From NCBI RefSeq assembly GCF_024704725.1, contig NZ_JALIQS010000005.1, positions 186,001 through 250,000 of the forward strand: a stretch of DNA of 64,000 nucleotides, read 5' to 3'. Each line of letters opens with the position of its first letter. Within the stretch, counting starts at the first letter, position 1. Under the pieces are notes generated by a model, which ran no database searches, was not told the DNA's origin, and was given only the letters and a program-made list of their open reading frames with translations. The stretch comes from Shinella sp. CPCC 101442. Its GTDB lineage: Bacteria > Pseudomonadota > Alphaproteobacteria > Rhizobiales > Rhizobiaceae. Shown here in pieces: positions 8,908 to 19,603 of this stretch. The position numbers and the translations under genes are program-made.

Positions 8908-9497
8908 TCACTTGCCTCGCAGGTCGCCAGGATTTCGTCGGTCGTCATGACTTTGATCTGGTCGGGAAGGCGTAGCGCCAACCGGTCCAGCACCACCCGG
9001 TGGGCTTGTTCGTCCGGGCTCGCGAGGGCGTCGGAGGCGAGAACGACGAGGTAGCCGAGGTCGATCGCTGCCAGTGCGCTCGAATAAACGCAGACATCGG
9101 TCTCGATGCCGGAGAGGATCAGGGTCTCGACGCCGGCCTGTTGCAGGGCGGGGTGAAGACCTGGCGCGGAAAAGACGGAATAGCCGAGCTTGTCGAAGAC
9201 CTGATCCGGTTTCGCCAATGCGGCAAGCGGGGCGACCAGATCGGTCAGCGCCGGGTCGAGCCTGGCGCCGGTGATCATCGGCCACCGGCGATAGAACGCC
9301 TTCCAGCTTCCATGTGCGGCCTCGATATCCTGCGGCGCGACGAAACGTGCATAGAGGGTGCCCTCGGGAAACCCTTTGCAGAGCCTGAGCACGTTCGGAA
9401 GGATGTCCATGACGATGGGCGAGTGCCACGCGGTCTGTTCAGCCACAAGGCGCTGCATGTCGATGGCGATATGTCTGACAAGCTTCGATGGGTTCAA
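8904..9497 (-). CDS. Isochorismatase/nicotinamidase-like cysteine hydrolase
   Basis: About 197 aa. The catalytic triad pattern of the family is visible: an early Asp in AIDMQRL, a Lys in FDKLGYSVF, and the nucleophilic Cys in SGIETDVCVYSSA. The family hydrolyses amides or ureides (nicotinamide, N-carbamoyl compounds) or isochorismate. In this operon, between a glycohydrolase and a ribokinase, a nicotinamidase-type or amide-cleaving role on the released aglycone is attractive but unproven. It starts 30 bases after the ATPase gene. Confidence 0.85.
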   Translation of the reverse strand: MNPSKLVRHIAIDMQRLVAEQTAWHSPIVMDILPNVLRLCKGFPEGTLYARFVAPQDIEAAHGSWKAFYRRWPMITGARLDPALTDLVAPLAALAKPDQVFDKLGYSVFSAPGLHPALQQAGVETLILSGIETDVCVYSSALAAIDLGYLVVLASDALASPDEQAHRVVLDRLALRLPDQIKVMTTDEILATCEASE

Positions 9498-9527
9498 GAT
9501 ATCCTCCAGAATGGGGGCACGGTTGTC

Positions 9528-10609
<1,082 letters not shown>

Positions 10610-10610
<1 letters not shown>

Positions 10611-12718
10611 CAGACAGCCCTGATCCTGAGTTCGTTGGAGGAAAGTGCACCTTCATGCACCAGCAATCCGAAGCCGCCGTCGTTGAAGGCATCGTGCCCT
10701 GCGTCGTCGGCCGAAAGCGACACGCCGTCGGCTTCGAAGGTGATGCGGTTACCGCTTGCGCTCACCTTCATCGCTATGTTCTTCTCGAAAGTGGTGTCGA
10801 ACGTGGTCTCGGCAAGAACCGTGGTGTTCTCGTCGCGGACCTTGACGATCTGCATCCTGCCGTCCCGCGTGACGCGCGCACCGTAGTAGCGGCGCAGGCC
10901 CTGGACGCGGATGGCAAGGCCCCCGTAGTTGCCGAGATGAAGCATCACGTCGCCCGCGGCTTGATAGTCGGTCCACTGGCGTGTGCCGTGAATGATGATG
11001 CCCTCGCCGACGGCCTGCGAAATGCGGAATGCCGATGGAAAGCGCTTCGAGAAGAAGCTTGTTCCGTTCACCCAGGCCATGCGCCAGAAATCGCCGTCGC
11101 CTGCGGGCCGCTTGAGCGTCAGGTCGGGCGCACCCTCCCAGCGGACAAAGTCAACGATCAGCCGGCCATCCGCGCGCCGCCCGGCAGCCGTTACCGCAAG
11201 GCCGACCTCGCCGATTGGCTGCCCGTCCACCTCGGGTAAGGTCCATTCAAGCAGGGCCTCTCGACCGGGTTCAATGGTGACCGGAGTGAAGTCGGTATCC
11301 TCCAACGTATCGTGTTCGTTGTAGACCCGGATGCGCAGACGCACCTCGATTGCGCCGCGGTTGGCGTCGGGCGCCTTGACGCGGGCCTTGAGTGTCTGGC
11401 CGGGATAGACGAGCGGTGTCGCCATCAGATCGTAGGTGCGCATGTCGAGCACTTCCGGCGGCGAGAAGGTCGGGCTCGTCACGGCTGCGACCTGCGTCGG
11501 GCCCAACGCCTCGTATTCGATGGTCAGCGCGCGACCGCTTTCGAATTCCACGTTGCCGACGCGCGTAGCGCCGGGAACCGCAAGCCCTGCCTGCGGGCGG
11601 AAACCCTGCTGGCTGCCCGGAAGCGAGAAATGGAATTGCGCGCCGTCTTTCGGGGCCGGCAGCGGTTTGCCGCCGGCCAGTTGCTGTCCGAGACTGGCGA
11701 GGACATAGGCCTGGCGAACGGCGTCGTTGATGGAGTTGCCGCCGTCAGCGCTAGAGATCAGCATGCGGTCGGCGATCGGACCGCGGAAATCCGGGCCTTC
11801 CTCCAGGCTGTCGAGCCCGTTCATGATGCCGAACAGGCAGCCGACATTGCCAGCGTTGCAATCCGTGTCCCAGCCAGATGTGTTGATGATCATCTGCGAT
11901 TTCTGGAAATCGTGCGGCGCATAGAGCATTGTCATGATCATGATCGCGTGGTTTGGAACGACGTGGCAGTTGCCCGGATACTTGTCGTAGCCGTAGTGGT
12001 CCTCGATCTTCTGTCGGGTATCACGCCAGTCGAGGTGGGCCTTGTGCCAGGCGCGTACATCGGCGATCAGCTTGGCGATGAGGCTGTCTGCCGGAATTTG
12101 CCTCAGGCCAGTGTCGATCAGGTGATCGATGTCGGAGGAGCCGAAGGCTTCGGCCTCCATCGCCGCCCACAACATTGCGGCATAGACGGATTCGCCGTCA
12201 TGGCTGACCTTGCCGGCCTGTTCGGCGAGCCTGGCTGCGAGTTCCGGCTGGCGCGGCGCCACCATGGCCCAGCCGTCGATGAAGATCTGTGCTCCGATCT
12301 GCTCGGCGACGGCCTGGCCGTTGGTCTCGATCGAACCGGACTGTGGCGCCGGGATGCCCTTCTTGAGGTTCAGCCATGCGGTATGTTCGGTGGAATTGCC
12401 GTTGCCGCCCCACCAGAGGATCGAGCGCTCTTCGACTAAGTAATTCAGCCAGGCTTTGCCGATTTCCTCCGCGGAAAGGTCGGGTCTGATGCCGTAGTCT
12501 TCCAGTGCGCGGACAAAGGTGAAGGTACCGGCCACATCATCGTCCGTGACGACCAGCGGTTGCTTCAGGCGTTCGTGCACGTAATACTCGATAGGCCCGA
12601 GCTCTTCCATGATCTTCTGGTAGGTCCAGCCTTCGAAGGGTCGTCCGAGATAGACGCCGATCAGTTTTCCAAGCACGCCGGCATAGACGCGCTCAAGGTA
12701 ATCGTTGGGAAGCTGCAT
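10610..12718 (-). CDS. ADP-ribosylglycohydrolase-fold protein with large C-terminal extension
   Basis: About 702 aa, far longer than the roughly 300 aa of DraG/ARH enzymes. The N-terminal 360 residues carry the family metal sites: an early TDDDVAGTF and a later SGWDTDCNAGNVGCLFG, the counterpart of the GGDTDTNA block. The C-terminal half is beta-rich and looks like one or two jelly-roll or laminin-G-like modules. The ATG at 12718 (MQLPNDYLERVYAGV) is used; the longer frame to 12859 runs into the permease and lacks homology. No signal peptide, so it is cytoplasmic. Probably cleaves an N- or O-glycosidic bond to ribose of the imported solute (inference). Confidence 0.82.
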
Positions 12719-12749
12719 TGTTTTACTCCACGTATTCCATGAAAATCGA

Positions 12750-13583
12750 TCAGCCTTTGACCGATCCGCCGGCCATGCCTTCGATGAAGCGCTTCTGCAT
12801 GAAGACGAACAGGGCGACGACGGGTATGACGATGATGAGGGCAGCGGCCATGATCTCACCCCAGTCGGAGCTGTACTGTCCGGACAGGAGGAAGAAAGCG
12901 ATGACGGCGGTGACGTTTTCCTGTTTCTGCAGGAAGGTGATGGCGATGAGGAACTCGTTCCAGGAGTTGAGGCCGATGATCAGCGCGACGGTAAGGATGC
13001 CTGGAGAGACGATCGGCAGCATCACCCGCCAGAACACCTGCCAATGGGTCGCTCCATCGACGATCGCCGCTTCCTCGAGCTCCTTCGGAACCGCGATGAA
13101 ATAGGTTCTAAGCAACATGACTGCGAAGGGGCTATAGAGCGCGGTATAGATGAGTGCCACACCGAAGATGTTGTTGATGAGCCCAAGCTTGGCGAAGCCG
13201 AAATAAAGCGGGAAAATATAGAGCTGGATGGGCGCAGTGGTCGTGGCCAGCAGATAGAAGGTGAGAATCTTCCAGGATTTGATCTTGCGTCGAGCGATCA
13301 CATAGGCCGTCAGGGACGACGTCGTGCAGACGAGGACGATGGTCGTGCCCGTGATGATGAACGAATTCAGGAACGTGGTAGAGAACCGCGCATGGTTCCA
13401 GGCGTTCGTGAAATTCTCCCAGCGGATCGTTTCCGGAAGGGCGAGTGGATTCTGGACGATCTGCGCGGCGGGTTTCAGCGAGTTGAGCACCAGAAGCGCG
13501 ATCGGGAACAGGGCGATGAAGGCGAAGAGCGCGAGCAGCGCGTAGGAGACCGTCAGGGTCAGGCGGCTTTCGACCAGTCTCAT
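12750..13583 (-). CDS. Sugar ABC transporter permease, MalG type
   Basis: About 277 aa with six predicted membrane spans and the EAA loop LEEAAIVDGATHWQVFWRV, then LNSWNEFLIAITF. Length and C-terminal GGSVKG are typical of CUT1 permeases of the MalG side. It overlaps the upstream permease by four bases and stands 31 bases before the glycohydrolase gene, all in one operon. Confidence 0.92.
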   Translation of the reverse strand: MRLVESRLTLTVSYALLALFAFIALFPIALLVLNSLKPAAQIVQNPLALPETIRWENFTNAWNHARFSTTFLNSFIITGTTIVLVCTTSSLTAYVIARRKIKSWKILTFYLLATTTAPIQLYIFPLYFGFAKLGLINNIFGVALIYTALYSPFAVMLLRTYFIAVPKELEEAAIVDGATHWQVFWRVMLPIVSPGILTVALIIGLNSWNEFLIAITFLQKQENVTAVIAFFLLSGQYSSDWGEIMAAALIIVIPVVALFVFMQKRFIEGMAGGSVKG

Positions 13584-14425
13584 TGTTCGCCCTCCCGCGT
13601 CTGGATGCGGACATAGAAATAGGTGCCGACGAGACCGAAGAAGCTGATGACCAGCGCGGCGGCCGCGGCCTGGCCGACATTCAAATCATAAAAGGCCTTG
13701 CGGTAGGCGAGCGTCGACATGAGCTCGCTGGAGAAGGCCGGGCCGCCCTGCGTCATGATGTAGACGAAGTCGAAGGCGAGGAACGACCAGATCACCGTCA
13801 TGATCATCATCAGCGTGATGGTCGGCCAGATGCCGGGCAGCAGCACATAACGCATCATCTGGAAATAGGTCGCGCCTTCCAGCCGGGCCGCCTCGATCTG
13901 CTCCTGCGGAACCTGGCGAAGTGCGGCGAAGAAGATCACGCAGAGAAAACCCCACCAGTGCCACAGGTCGACGGTAGCCACGCCGAACAGCGCCAGATGC
14001 GGCTGGGTGAGCGGATTGGGGATCGGCATGCCGTATTTTTGCAGGATGCCGAAAACGCCGGTCACGGGACTGTAGATCATGCCTTGCCAGACACGGGCGG
14101 TGATGGCTGTCGCGATGACGACGGGTATGAAATAGACGACCTGGAACAGATTGCTGCCGCGCCGCACGATGAGCAGCATGGAGGCCGCCAGCAGGCCCAT
14201 CAGGATCGGCACGGTCAGGAAGAGCAGCGTCCAGATGAGATTGTTGCCGAGGGACGTCCAGAACACGCGGTCCGCCGCCAATGCCCGGAAATTGTCGAGG
14301 CCCGCGAAGGTCGGCGTCGAGATGCCGTCCCAATTGTAGAAGGCGAGCACGATTGTCAGCAGCGCAGGTATGGCCACGATGACGATGTTGATAATCATCG
14401 TGGGAACGATGTAAAGCCGATGCAT
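13580..14425 (-). CDS. Sugar ABC transporter permease, MalF type
   Basis: About 281 aa with six membrane spans. The EAA loop is IEAARLEGATYFQMMRYVLLPG, followed by the usual VIWSFLAFDFVYIMTQGGP segment. It pairs with the MalG-type permease that overlaps its 3' end. A stable hairpin separates it from the binding-protein gene upstream, as often seen where the binding protein must be made in excess. Confidence 0.92.
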   Translation of the reverse strand: MHRLYIVPTMIINIVIVAIPALLTIVLAFYNWDGISTPTFAGLDNFRALAADRVFWTSLGNNLIWTLLFLTVPILMGLLAASMLLIVRRGSNLFQVVYFIPVVIATAITARVWQGMIYSPVTGVFGILQKYGMPIPNPLTQPHLALFGVATVDLWHWWGFLCVIFFAALRQVPQEQIEAARLEGATYFQMMRYVLLPGIWPTITLMMIMTVIWSFLAFDFVYIMTQGGPAFSSELMSTLAYRKAFYDLNVGQAAAAALVISFFGLVGTYFYVRIQTREGEQ

Positions 14426-14442
14426 GGGATCTCCTCCGGGGC

Positions 14443-14467
14443 AGGGCGGCGCGGAATGCGCCGCCCT
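14443..14467 (-). promoter_or_regulatory. Intercistronic hairpin after the binding-protein gene
   Basis: A 10-bp perfect stem with a 5-nt loop stands 12 bases after the binding-protein stop and 18 bases before the first permease. There is no T-tract. Such hairpins often protect the upstream mRNA from 3' decay or attenuate downstream expression, giving more binding protein than permease (known pattern; role here inferred). Confidence 0.6.
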
Positions 14468-14478
14468 CGACGGTCATG

Positions 14479-15798
14479 TCAGGCGCGAGGGGGAACGGCG
14501 GGCACCTTGCCGGCGTCTTTTTCCTGCCTGAAGGTCTCGTCGAGCTTCTTGAGGAAGTCCGTGGTGGAGGTCTTCTTGAGCCAGACTTCTTCCAGGCCGC
14601 TGACCAGGTAGGTGTTCGTCGCGGGGGGCAGGAACGTCCAGGTGGTGTAGCCGTAGTTGCCGGCGCCAACGGCGCTCGCCAGTTGCTTCATGCTTTCGGT
14701 GTAGAGCGGCAGGACGCTGTCGGCGAGCTTCACCTGTGAAAGGTCCGCCAGCGGCAGGTTCCATTCCCCCTGCCAGACGGAGTTCATTTCGCTGTAGAAC
14801 CTGTCGGAGAACATGTAGTCGAGCACGGCGGCTGCGCCGTCCGCATTGGCGGATTGCGCGTTCACGGATAGCGTGGAGCCGATGCCCAGCGGGAAGATCG
14901 GGTCGCCGGATGCGCTGGGGAAACCGGCAAAGCCTGGCTCCGCATTGTTCTGAGGGAAGTAGGTCGGAACGTTTGTGAAGCTCCAAGTGCCGGTCGGCCC
15001 CATGCCCGCCTGTCCGGTCGCCAGCTGGGCAAAGCTTTGTTCCAGCGTCAACGAGAAGTAGTTGTCGCCATAGTAGCCCTTGTCCCACCACTCGGCCAGC
15101 TTGTCGACAACGGCGATGAAGGCGGGGTCCGTCCACGGGATCGCGCCGGTCAGCGCCTTGTAGACGTTCTCCGGACCGGCGATCGCGTTCATCGCAATGG
15201 AGAAATGCCACTCGTTGGCGGGGCGCCAGTCGGCATTGCCGGCAGCGAAGGGGACGATGCCCTTGCTTTTCATCTCGTCGGCGAGCGCTTCCAGTTCGGC
15301 AATGGTCGTCGGCGCCTTCCAGTTGTTCGCGGCAAAAAGGGTCTTGTTGTAGAAGAGCCCGAGCGTCTCGTAGGTCTTGGCGAGCGCGTAGAGCTTGCCG
15401 TTGTAGCGGCCGAGATCGAGGAACAGCGGTAGAACGCGTTCGTTCCAGCCTAGTTTCTGGGCGTAGTCGTCGAGGGGCAGAAGCTGGCCGGCCTGCGCCA
15501 TAGCTGCGACATAGCTCGGGCCCGCCGTGAAGACGACGTCCGGACCGGTGCCGGACAGCATGGCGACGCGCAATTGCTTGTCGAGGTCCGAGCCGCGGAC
15601 GTCGATGCTAAGAAGCTGATCGGGATGGGCCGCGTTGAACCCTTCGACGAGAAGCTTCTGAAGCGCCTCCTGGTTTTCGGGCGTTGCGGATTCATACCAG
15701 AAGCTCACGGGCTTCTGGTCGGCTGCGTAACCGAAACGCGACAGGAGAGGCAGGCTGGCCAGACCAAGTCCGGCTTTAAGAACTGTACGACGTTGCAT
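14479..15798 (-). CDS. Extracellular solute-binding protein of a CUT1 ABC transporter
   Basis: About 439 aa. The N-terminus has twin arginines and a hydrophobic core (RRTVLKAGLGLASLPLL) ending near a GYAADQ cleavage site, so export may be by Tat. The mature protein has the family 1 binding-protein pattern, e.g. VVFTAGPSYVAAMAQAGQLLPLD. A strong GGAGGA lies before the ATG. It starts only 20 bases after the LacI stop, which places the whole transporter under the regulator's own promoter. Ligand unknown; the enzymes downstream point to a ribosylated compound. Confidence 0.9.
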   Translation of the reverse strand: MQRRTVLKAGLGLASLPLLSRFGYAADQKPVSFWYESATPENQEALQKLLVEGFNAAHPDQLLSIDVRGSDLDKQLRVAMLSGTGPDVVFTAGPSYVAAMAQAGQLLPLDDYAQKLGWNERVLPLFLDLGRYNGKLYALAKTYETLGLFYNKTLFAANNWKAPTTIAELEALADEMKSKGIVPFAAGNADWRPANEWHFSIAMNAIAGPENVYKALTGAIPWTDPAFIAVVDKLAEWWDKGYYGDNYFSLTLEQSFAQLATGQAGMGPTGTWSFTNVPTYFPQNNAEPGFAGFPSASGDPIFPLGIGSTLSVNAQSANADGAAAVLDYMFSDRFYSEMNSVWQGEWNLPLADLSQVKLADSVLPLYTESMKQLASAVGAGNYGYTTWTFLPPATNTYLVSGLEEVWLKKTSTTDFLKKLDETFRQEKDAGKVPAVPPRA

Positions 15799-15818
15799 AT
15801 TTGGTTCCTCCGATTGTA

Positions 15819-16829
15819 TCAGTGGGCTCTTGTCGAGCCGCGCTCGATGAGTTCGAACGGCATTTCCGTTGCAGTTCCTCGTCCGGTCTTCGTTCCGCGC
15901 AGACGCTCCAGCAGGATTTGCGCAGCGCGCTCTCCCATCTGTCGCTGGAATTGCGCCACCGTCGTCAACGATGGCGTGACAAGCCTCGCGGCGGAAATAT
16001 CGTCGAAGCCGACGACCGCTATTTCATTCGGAATATTGATGTCCCGCTCGCGGAGCGCATGCATGACCCCGATCGCCATGAGATCGTTCGCGGCGAAGAT
16101 CGCCGTTGGCGCAAAGGTGCTTGCGAGCATTGTCTCGGCCGCACGCGTGCCACCGAGTTCGGAGAACTCCTCGTCAACCACGATATGTTCTTCGTATCCT
16201 GCGATCGCGAGCGCAGCGCGATAACCCTCGATGCGATGAGCCTGAGGGCCGCCCCGGCCAGCCACCATTGCGATCCTGCGATGGCCCTGGCCGATCAGAT
16301 GTTCGGTCACCGCGCGTGCGGCAGCCCGGCTATCGACAAACAGGTCGTCCACCGCGATGTCGCCACCCGCCTTTCTGGATGCTTCGATCCGTACGACCGG
16401 AACGCCAGCCTCCACTAGCGGTTCGAAATCCTTGGCGCGAAGCGTGAAGAACACACCAATCACGCCATCGACTCGTCCTTGGCGCGCCCAATCGAGAAAG
16501 TGCCGCTCTCGTTCGGGCAGACCATCCGTATTGACGGCGATGACATCATAGCTGACGCCGTCCGTGACCGTCTGAATACCGCGGATGAGCGAGGGATAGA
16601 ATGGATTGGTGATGTCGGGAACAATGCAGGCGATCGTCATCGACCGGCTTGTCTTGAGTGCTTGCGCAAAACGGTTCGGCACATATCCCAGCTCCTTGGC
16701 CGCGTCGGTTATGCGCCTCCAAGTCTCGGCTGGTATGGAGCCACCACCCCCGCTCAACACCATCGAGACGGTCGCCTGCGATACCCCGGCGGCCTTCGCG
16801 ACGTCTTTTTGTGTTGCTCTTGGTTTCAT
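15819..16829 (-). CDS. LacI family transcriptional regulator, first gene of the transporter operon
   Basis: About 336 aa. The helix-turn-helix ATQKDVAKAAGVSQATVSMVL is followed by the hinge helix region VPNRFAQALKTSRS and a periplasmic-binding-protein-like sensor (IACIVPDITNPFYPSLIRGI). The ATG at 16829 (MKPRAT) is chosen over the longer frame to 16868, which would overlap the palindromic operator. As first gene behind that operator it is almost certainly autoregulatory and controls the entire operon down to rbsK. Confidence 0.92.
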   Translation of the reverse strand: MKPRATQKDVAKAAGVSQATVSMVLSGGGGSIPAETWRRITDAAKELGYVPNRFAQALKTSRSMTIACIVPDITNPFYPSLIRGIQTVTDGVSYDVIAVNTDGLPERERHFLDWARQGRVDGVIGVFFTLRAKDFEPLVEAGVPVVRIEASRKAGGDIAVDDLFVDSRAAARAVTEHLIGQGHRRIAMVAGRGGPQAHRIEGYRAALAIAGYEEHIVVDEEFSELGGTRAAETMLASTFAPTAIFAANDLMAIGVMHALRERDINIPNEIAVVGFDDISAARLVTPSLTTVAQFQRQMGERAAQILLERLRGTKTGRGTATEMPFELIERGSTRAH

Positions 16830-16852
16830 GTCGGCATATCGCTTATACGTAT

Positions 16853-16870
16853 TAGTGATACGTATCACTA
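16853..16870 (-). promoter_or_regulatory. Perfect 18-bp palindrome, probable LacI-family operator
   Basis: TAGTGATACGTATCACTA is a perfect dyad with a central CG, the usual form of LacI-family operators. It lies 24 bases upstream of the LacI start. Its core ATACGTAT recurs at 16845-16852, 13 bases closer to the gene, suggesting a second, weaker site. No other cluster promoter is needed because the downstream genes are tightly spaced. Confidence 0.75.
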
Positions 16871-17037
16871 GCTCGATCGAAATATGTAAGTCAAGGGGGA
16901 AGATGTGAAGTGATATCCGGCATGCCTTCCCAATGCGGTCGGCCGAATTCTTGGGGAGACCGTTGCGAGGGCGTGACTACAAGCTGGAGCCGCGACAGAG
17001 CCGCGCTATGGAGCAGGTGCTCCGAGGGTTAACGCGG

Positions 17038-17931
17038 TCAGTCACGTTGGCTGATCCGGCTGAGGCGTTCGAACGTACCCACCCGAAAACCTCGATAGGC
17101 TTCATCAAGCTCATTGAGTGATCCAGCGACGAACGGACCGCGATGGACCAGCGGTTCGTCGATTGGCGTGCCGGCGTAGAGAACAGCCCGCGCGCCAGTA
17201 TCTCCCGCCTGCAGAAGGAATTCCGTTTCGGCCGCTTCAGCACAGTCGAACCAAGCTACGTCACCGTCACCAAGCTGTGCGCCGCCGACCTGCAACGACC
17301 CTCCTATGACATAGAAGAAGCCTGTCTGTGCCCCCGGCAGGGTTTGAGCGACGCCGGCGCCAGCGTCAAGATGGAAGTCCGCCATGGTTATGGGCACGCG
17401 ATTGTGCGTCGGCGAAACAAGATCGCCCGTCCGCCCACTATAGAGCCGCACCTCGACGCCCGATTCTCGACGAGTGGGCAACGTGCTCAACGGCACGATC
17501 TGCAGGTCTGGCGTCGTCGTCCTTTCCGCAGAGGGCAGGGCGATCCAGATTTGGAGAATACGTGCCCAGCCGTTTGCGCTGAGGTCTTCGCTATGGATGA
17601 CACCTCGCCCTGAGGTCATCCACTCCACGTCACCTGTCTCAAGCACACCGATTGCCGGATCGTTGAGCGAGCCTTCGAGCATGAGTGTCACCGTTTCGAT
17701 ACCGGCGTGCGGGTGCTCATCCCCCACTGGTTGTCCGGAATGGAAGTCGAGCCGGTCGTCCATCAAGATGACGAACGGGTCGGTGCGGTTGAGCTGCTCT
17801 GGCCCGAACACCTGGGCTGCCGTGTGACCTGGTCCAGCGAAGCCTGCAGCAGGAGTTCCAGCCTGCGTGATCCGTGAGATGCTCCGAGGAAGAGGCCGAC
17901 CCGGCGTTTGGGATGTGGAAGCCGTAGACAT
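17038..17931 (-). CDS. Pirin family protein (cupin)
   Basis: About 297 aa bicupin. The metal ligands of pirins are visible: HPHAGIETVT gives two His, and GRGVIHSED gives His and Glu. Bacterial pirins include quercetin dioxygenase-like enzymes and redox-responsive regulators; which applies is not evident. AGGA precedes the ATG. It is the last gene of a five-gene minus-strand group with an SDR, an F420-reductase-fold protein, an LLM oxidoreductase and an azoreductase, all redox proteins. Confidence 0.9.
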   Translation of the reverse strand: MSTASTSQTPGRPLPRSISRITQAGTPAAGFAGPGHTAAQVFGPEQLNRTDPFVILMDDRLDFHSGQPVGDEHPHAGIETVTLMLEGSLNDPAIGVLETGDVEWMTSGRGVIHSEDLSANGWARILQIWIALPSAERTTTPDLQIVPLSTLPTRRESGVEVRLYSGRTGDLVSPTHNRVPITMADFHLDAGAGVAQTLPGAQTGFFYVIGGSLQVGGAQLGDGDVAWFDCAEAAETEFLLQAGDTGARAVLYAGTPIDEPLVHRGPFVAGSLNELDEAYRGFRVGTFERLSRISQRD

Positions 17932-18021
17932 GATTTTTCCTATCCTTGTGTGTCGAGGTAGCCCGCTGTCAGCAGGGCACCCAATGAACCCAGTCGGGCC
18001 TTTGCTTTGAAACGCATCTCG

Positions 18022-18765
18022 TCAGGCCGCTGACCAACCTCCATCGGAAGGCAATACTGCGCCGTTGATGTTCTCGGCCTCATCGCTTGCCAACCAGAGA
18101 ATGTTCGCCGCGAGGCTTTCGGCGGAAGCGGCCGGCGGCACGATGACCGCTGAGAGAGGCATGATCCTCTCTTCGGCGAGCGCAGACGTCGGCCGCGCCT
18201 CGATCCCCGTTGCAACAGCACCCGGGGCGATTGCATTCACCCGGATGCCTTTCGGCCCATAGATGAAGGCCGTGTGTTTGGTGAGGCCGATCACAGCATG
18301 TTTGGACGTCGTATAGGCGGCCCCAGCGGCCGATCCACGCAGCCCCGCCGCCGACGTGATATTCACGATCGCCCCCTTGCCGGCCGAGATCATGAGCGGG
18401 AGAACCGCACGGGTCAGGCGCATCAGCGCCGTGACATTGACATCGAGCACCCTGTCCCAGGTCGCGTCGTCGACCTCGCCGATGGGAAGGAACTTGTGCA
18501 TGATCCCCGCGACATTGGCGAGTACGTCCACCCGACCGTTGGTCAAGGCCAACGCCGCGTCGACGGTTTCCTGGCTTGCGATGTTCCCGGTCACGGTGAC
18601 GACCGAGTCGCCCAACTCCGCGGCCAGTGCTTCAAGTCCCGCCGCGTTTACATCGGTGGCAATGACGCGGGCGCCCTCTGCGCTGAATGCGCGCGCCGTC
18701 GCCCGCCCGATGCCGCTGCTGGCGCCTGTTACGATGACTGTTCTTCCGGCAAATCTGTTTGGCAT
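18022..18765 (-). CDS. Short-chain dehydrogenase/reductase
   Basis: About 247 aa classical SDR. Cofactor motif TGASSGIG, then NVAG, catalytic Ser in ITSAAG, and the YTTSK active site. An acidic residue after the second strand (ATDVN) suggests NAD preference. The substrate is not evident. It lies 67 bases after the F420-reductase-fold gene and 91 bases before pirin; the gaps are long enough for internal promoters. Confidence 0.9.
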   Translation of the reverse strand: MPNRFAGRTVIVTGASSGIGRATARAFSAEGARVIATDVNAAGLEALAAELGDSVVTVTGNIASQETVDAALALTNGRVDVLANVAGIMHKFLPIGEVDDATWDRVLDVNVTALMRLTRAVLPLMISAGKGAIVNITSAAGLRGSAAGAAYTTSKHAVIGLTKHTAFIYGPKGIRVNAIAPGAVATGIEARPTSALAEERIMPLSAVIVPPAASAESLAANILWLASDEAENINGAVLPSDGGWSAA

Positions 18766-18831
18766 GATGTGTTCATTCTTGGATCTGTGTTGATGCCTGG
18801 GTTTCGTCGATTGCCGTGCTGTTCAGCGGCG

Positions 18832-19563
18832 TCACGGGGCGGACTGAATTCCGATGCTTGAAAGCTCCGTGTGCATGCTCGCCTCTCGAATGAGGGCGTG
18901 GAGTTCAGCGACGGTGACGTCGGCCCCGAAGGCGGGATTTCCCGGTTGCAGGGCGATACCTGACGCGAGCGAATCCAGGGGAACCGGGTCGAAGCCAAGG
19001 GAGTCGACGAGTGCTGCGACCCTGGCGACGTCTGCTTCGTTGTCTCCGGCGACGGCGATCGCCTTGCGGCCCAGGGTGCCAGCGGGTTTCGGCTCGTCCT
19101 GAAGGTCGTGGTAGCCCATGTGACCCAAGGCTTTTACGACGCGGGACTCGAACAAGAAGTCCTGAACGATCTCGCTGGTGGAGGTGCGCGGGTCGCTGAG
19201 GTCGTCGCGGACTCCGTCCGTCTCCGGCCAATAGTTCATCGCATCGATCACGAGTTTGTCGCGCAACTGATCGTTGGGGAGGCTCCGGTACTTGCCAAGA
19301 GGCAACGCCAGGATCACGACGTCCGCGTTGCGGGCGGCATCGGCTGCATTCACGGCGAACGCGCCAGGGGCAAATACGTCGACCGTGATCGCGATCCGTG
19401 CGGGGTCATCGGAGGCGGCGATGAGCACGCGGTAGCCGGCCGCGAGTGCGAGGCGGGCAAGGACCAGGCCCACTTTCCCCGCGCCGAGGATTGCGATCGT
19501 GCGGATCGGATTGACGGCGTCCAGAGCTTGGCCGGTCGGTGTCGCGGGGCGCGGGATATTCAT
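18832..19563 (-). CDS. NADPH-dependent F420 reductase-fold / NAD(P)-binding protein
   Basis: About 243 aa. The N-terminal Rossmann motif is [18 protein letters not shown], followed by [11 protein letters not shown] and [13 protein letters not shown], the pattern of F420:NADP oxidoreductase relatives. Most Rhizobiales do not make F420, so this is probably a flavin or NADP reductase of the same fold (inference). A strong GGAGGAG precedes the ATG. It sits beside the LLM-class oxidoreductase and may supply it with reductant. Confidence 0.75.
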   Translation of the reverse strand: MNIPRPATPTGQALDAVNPIRTIAILGAGKVGLVLARLALAAGYRVLIAASDDPARIAITVDVFAPGAFAVNAADAARNADVVILALPLGKYRSLPNDQLRDKLVIDAMNYWPETDGVRDDLSDPRTSTSEIVQDFLFESRVVKALGHMGYHDLQDEPKPAGTLGRKAIAVAGDNEADVARVAALVDSLGFDPVPLDSLASGIALQPGNPAFGADVTVAELHALIREASMHTELSSIGIQSAP

Positions 19564-19603
19564 GATCTCTCCTCCTTGGATGGCTCCTTCGGGTTGCTCG
19601 GCG

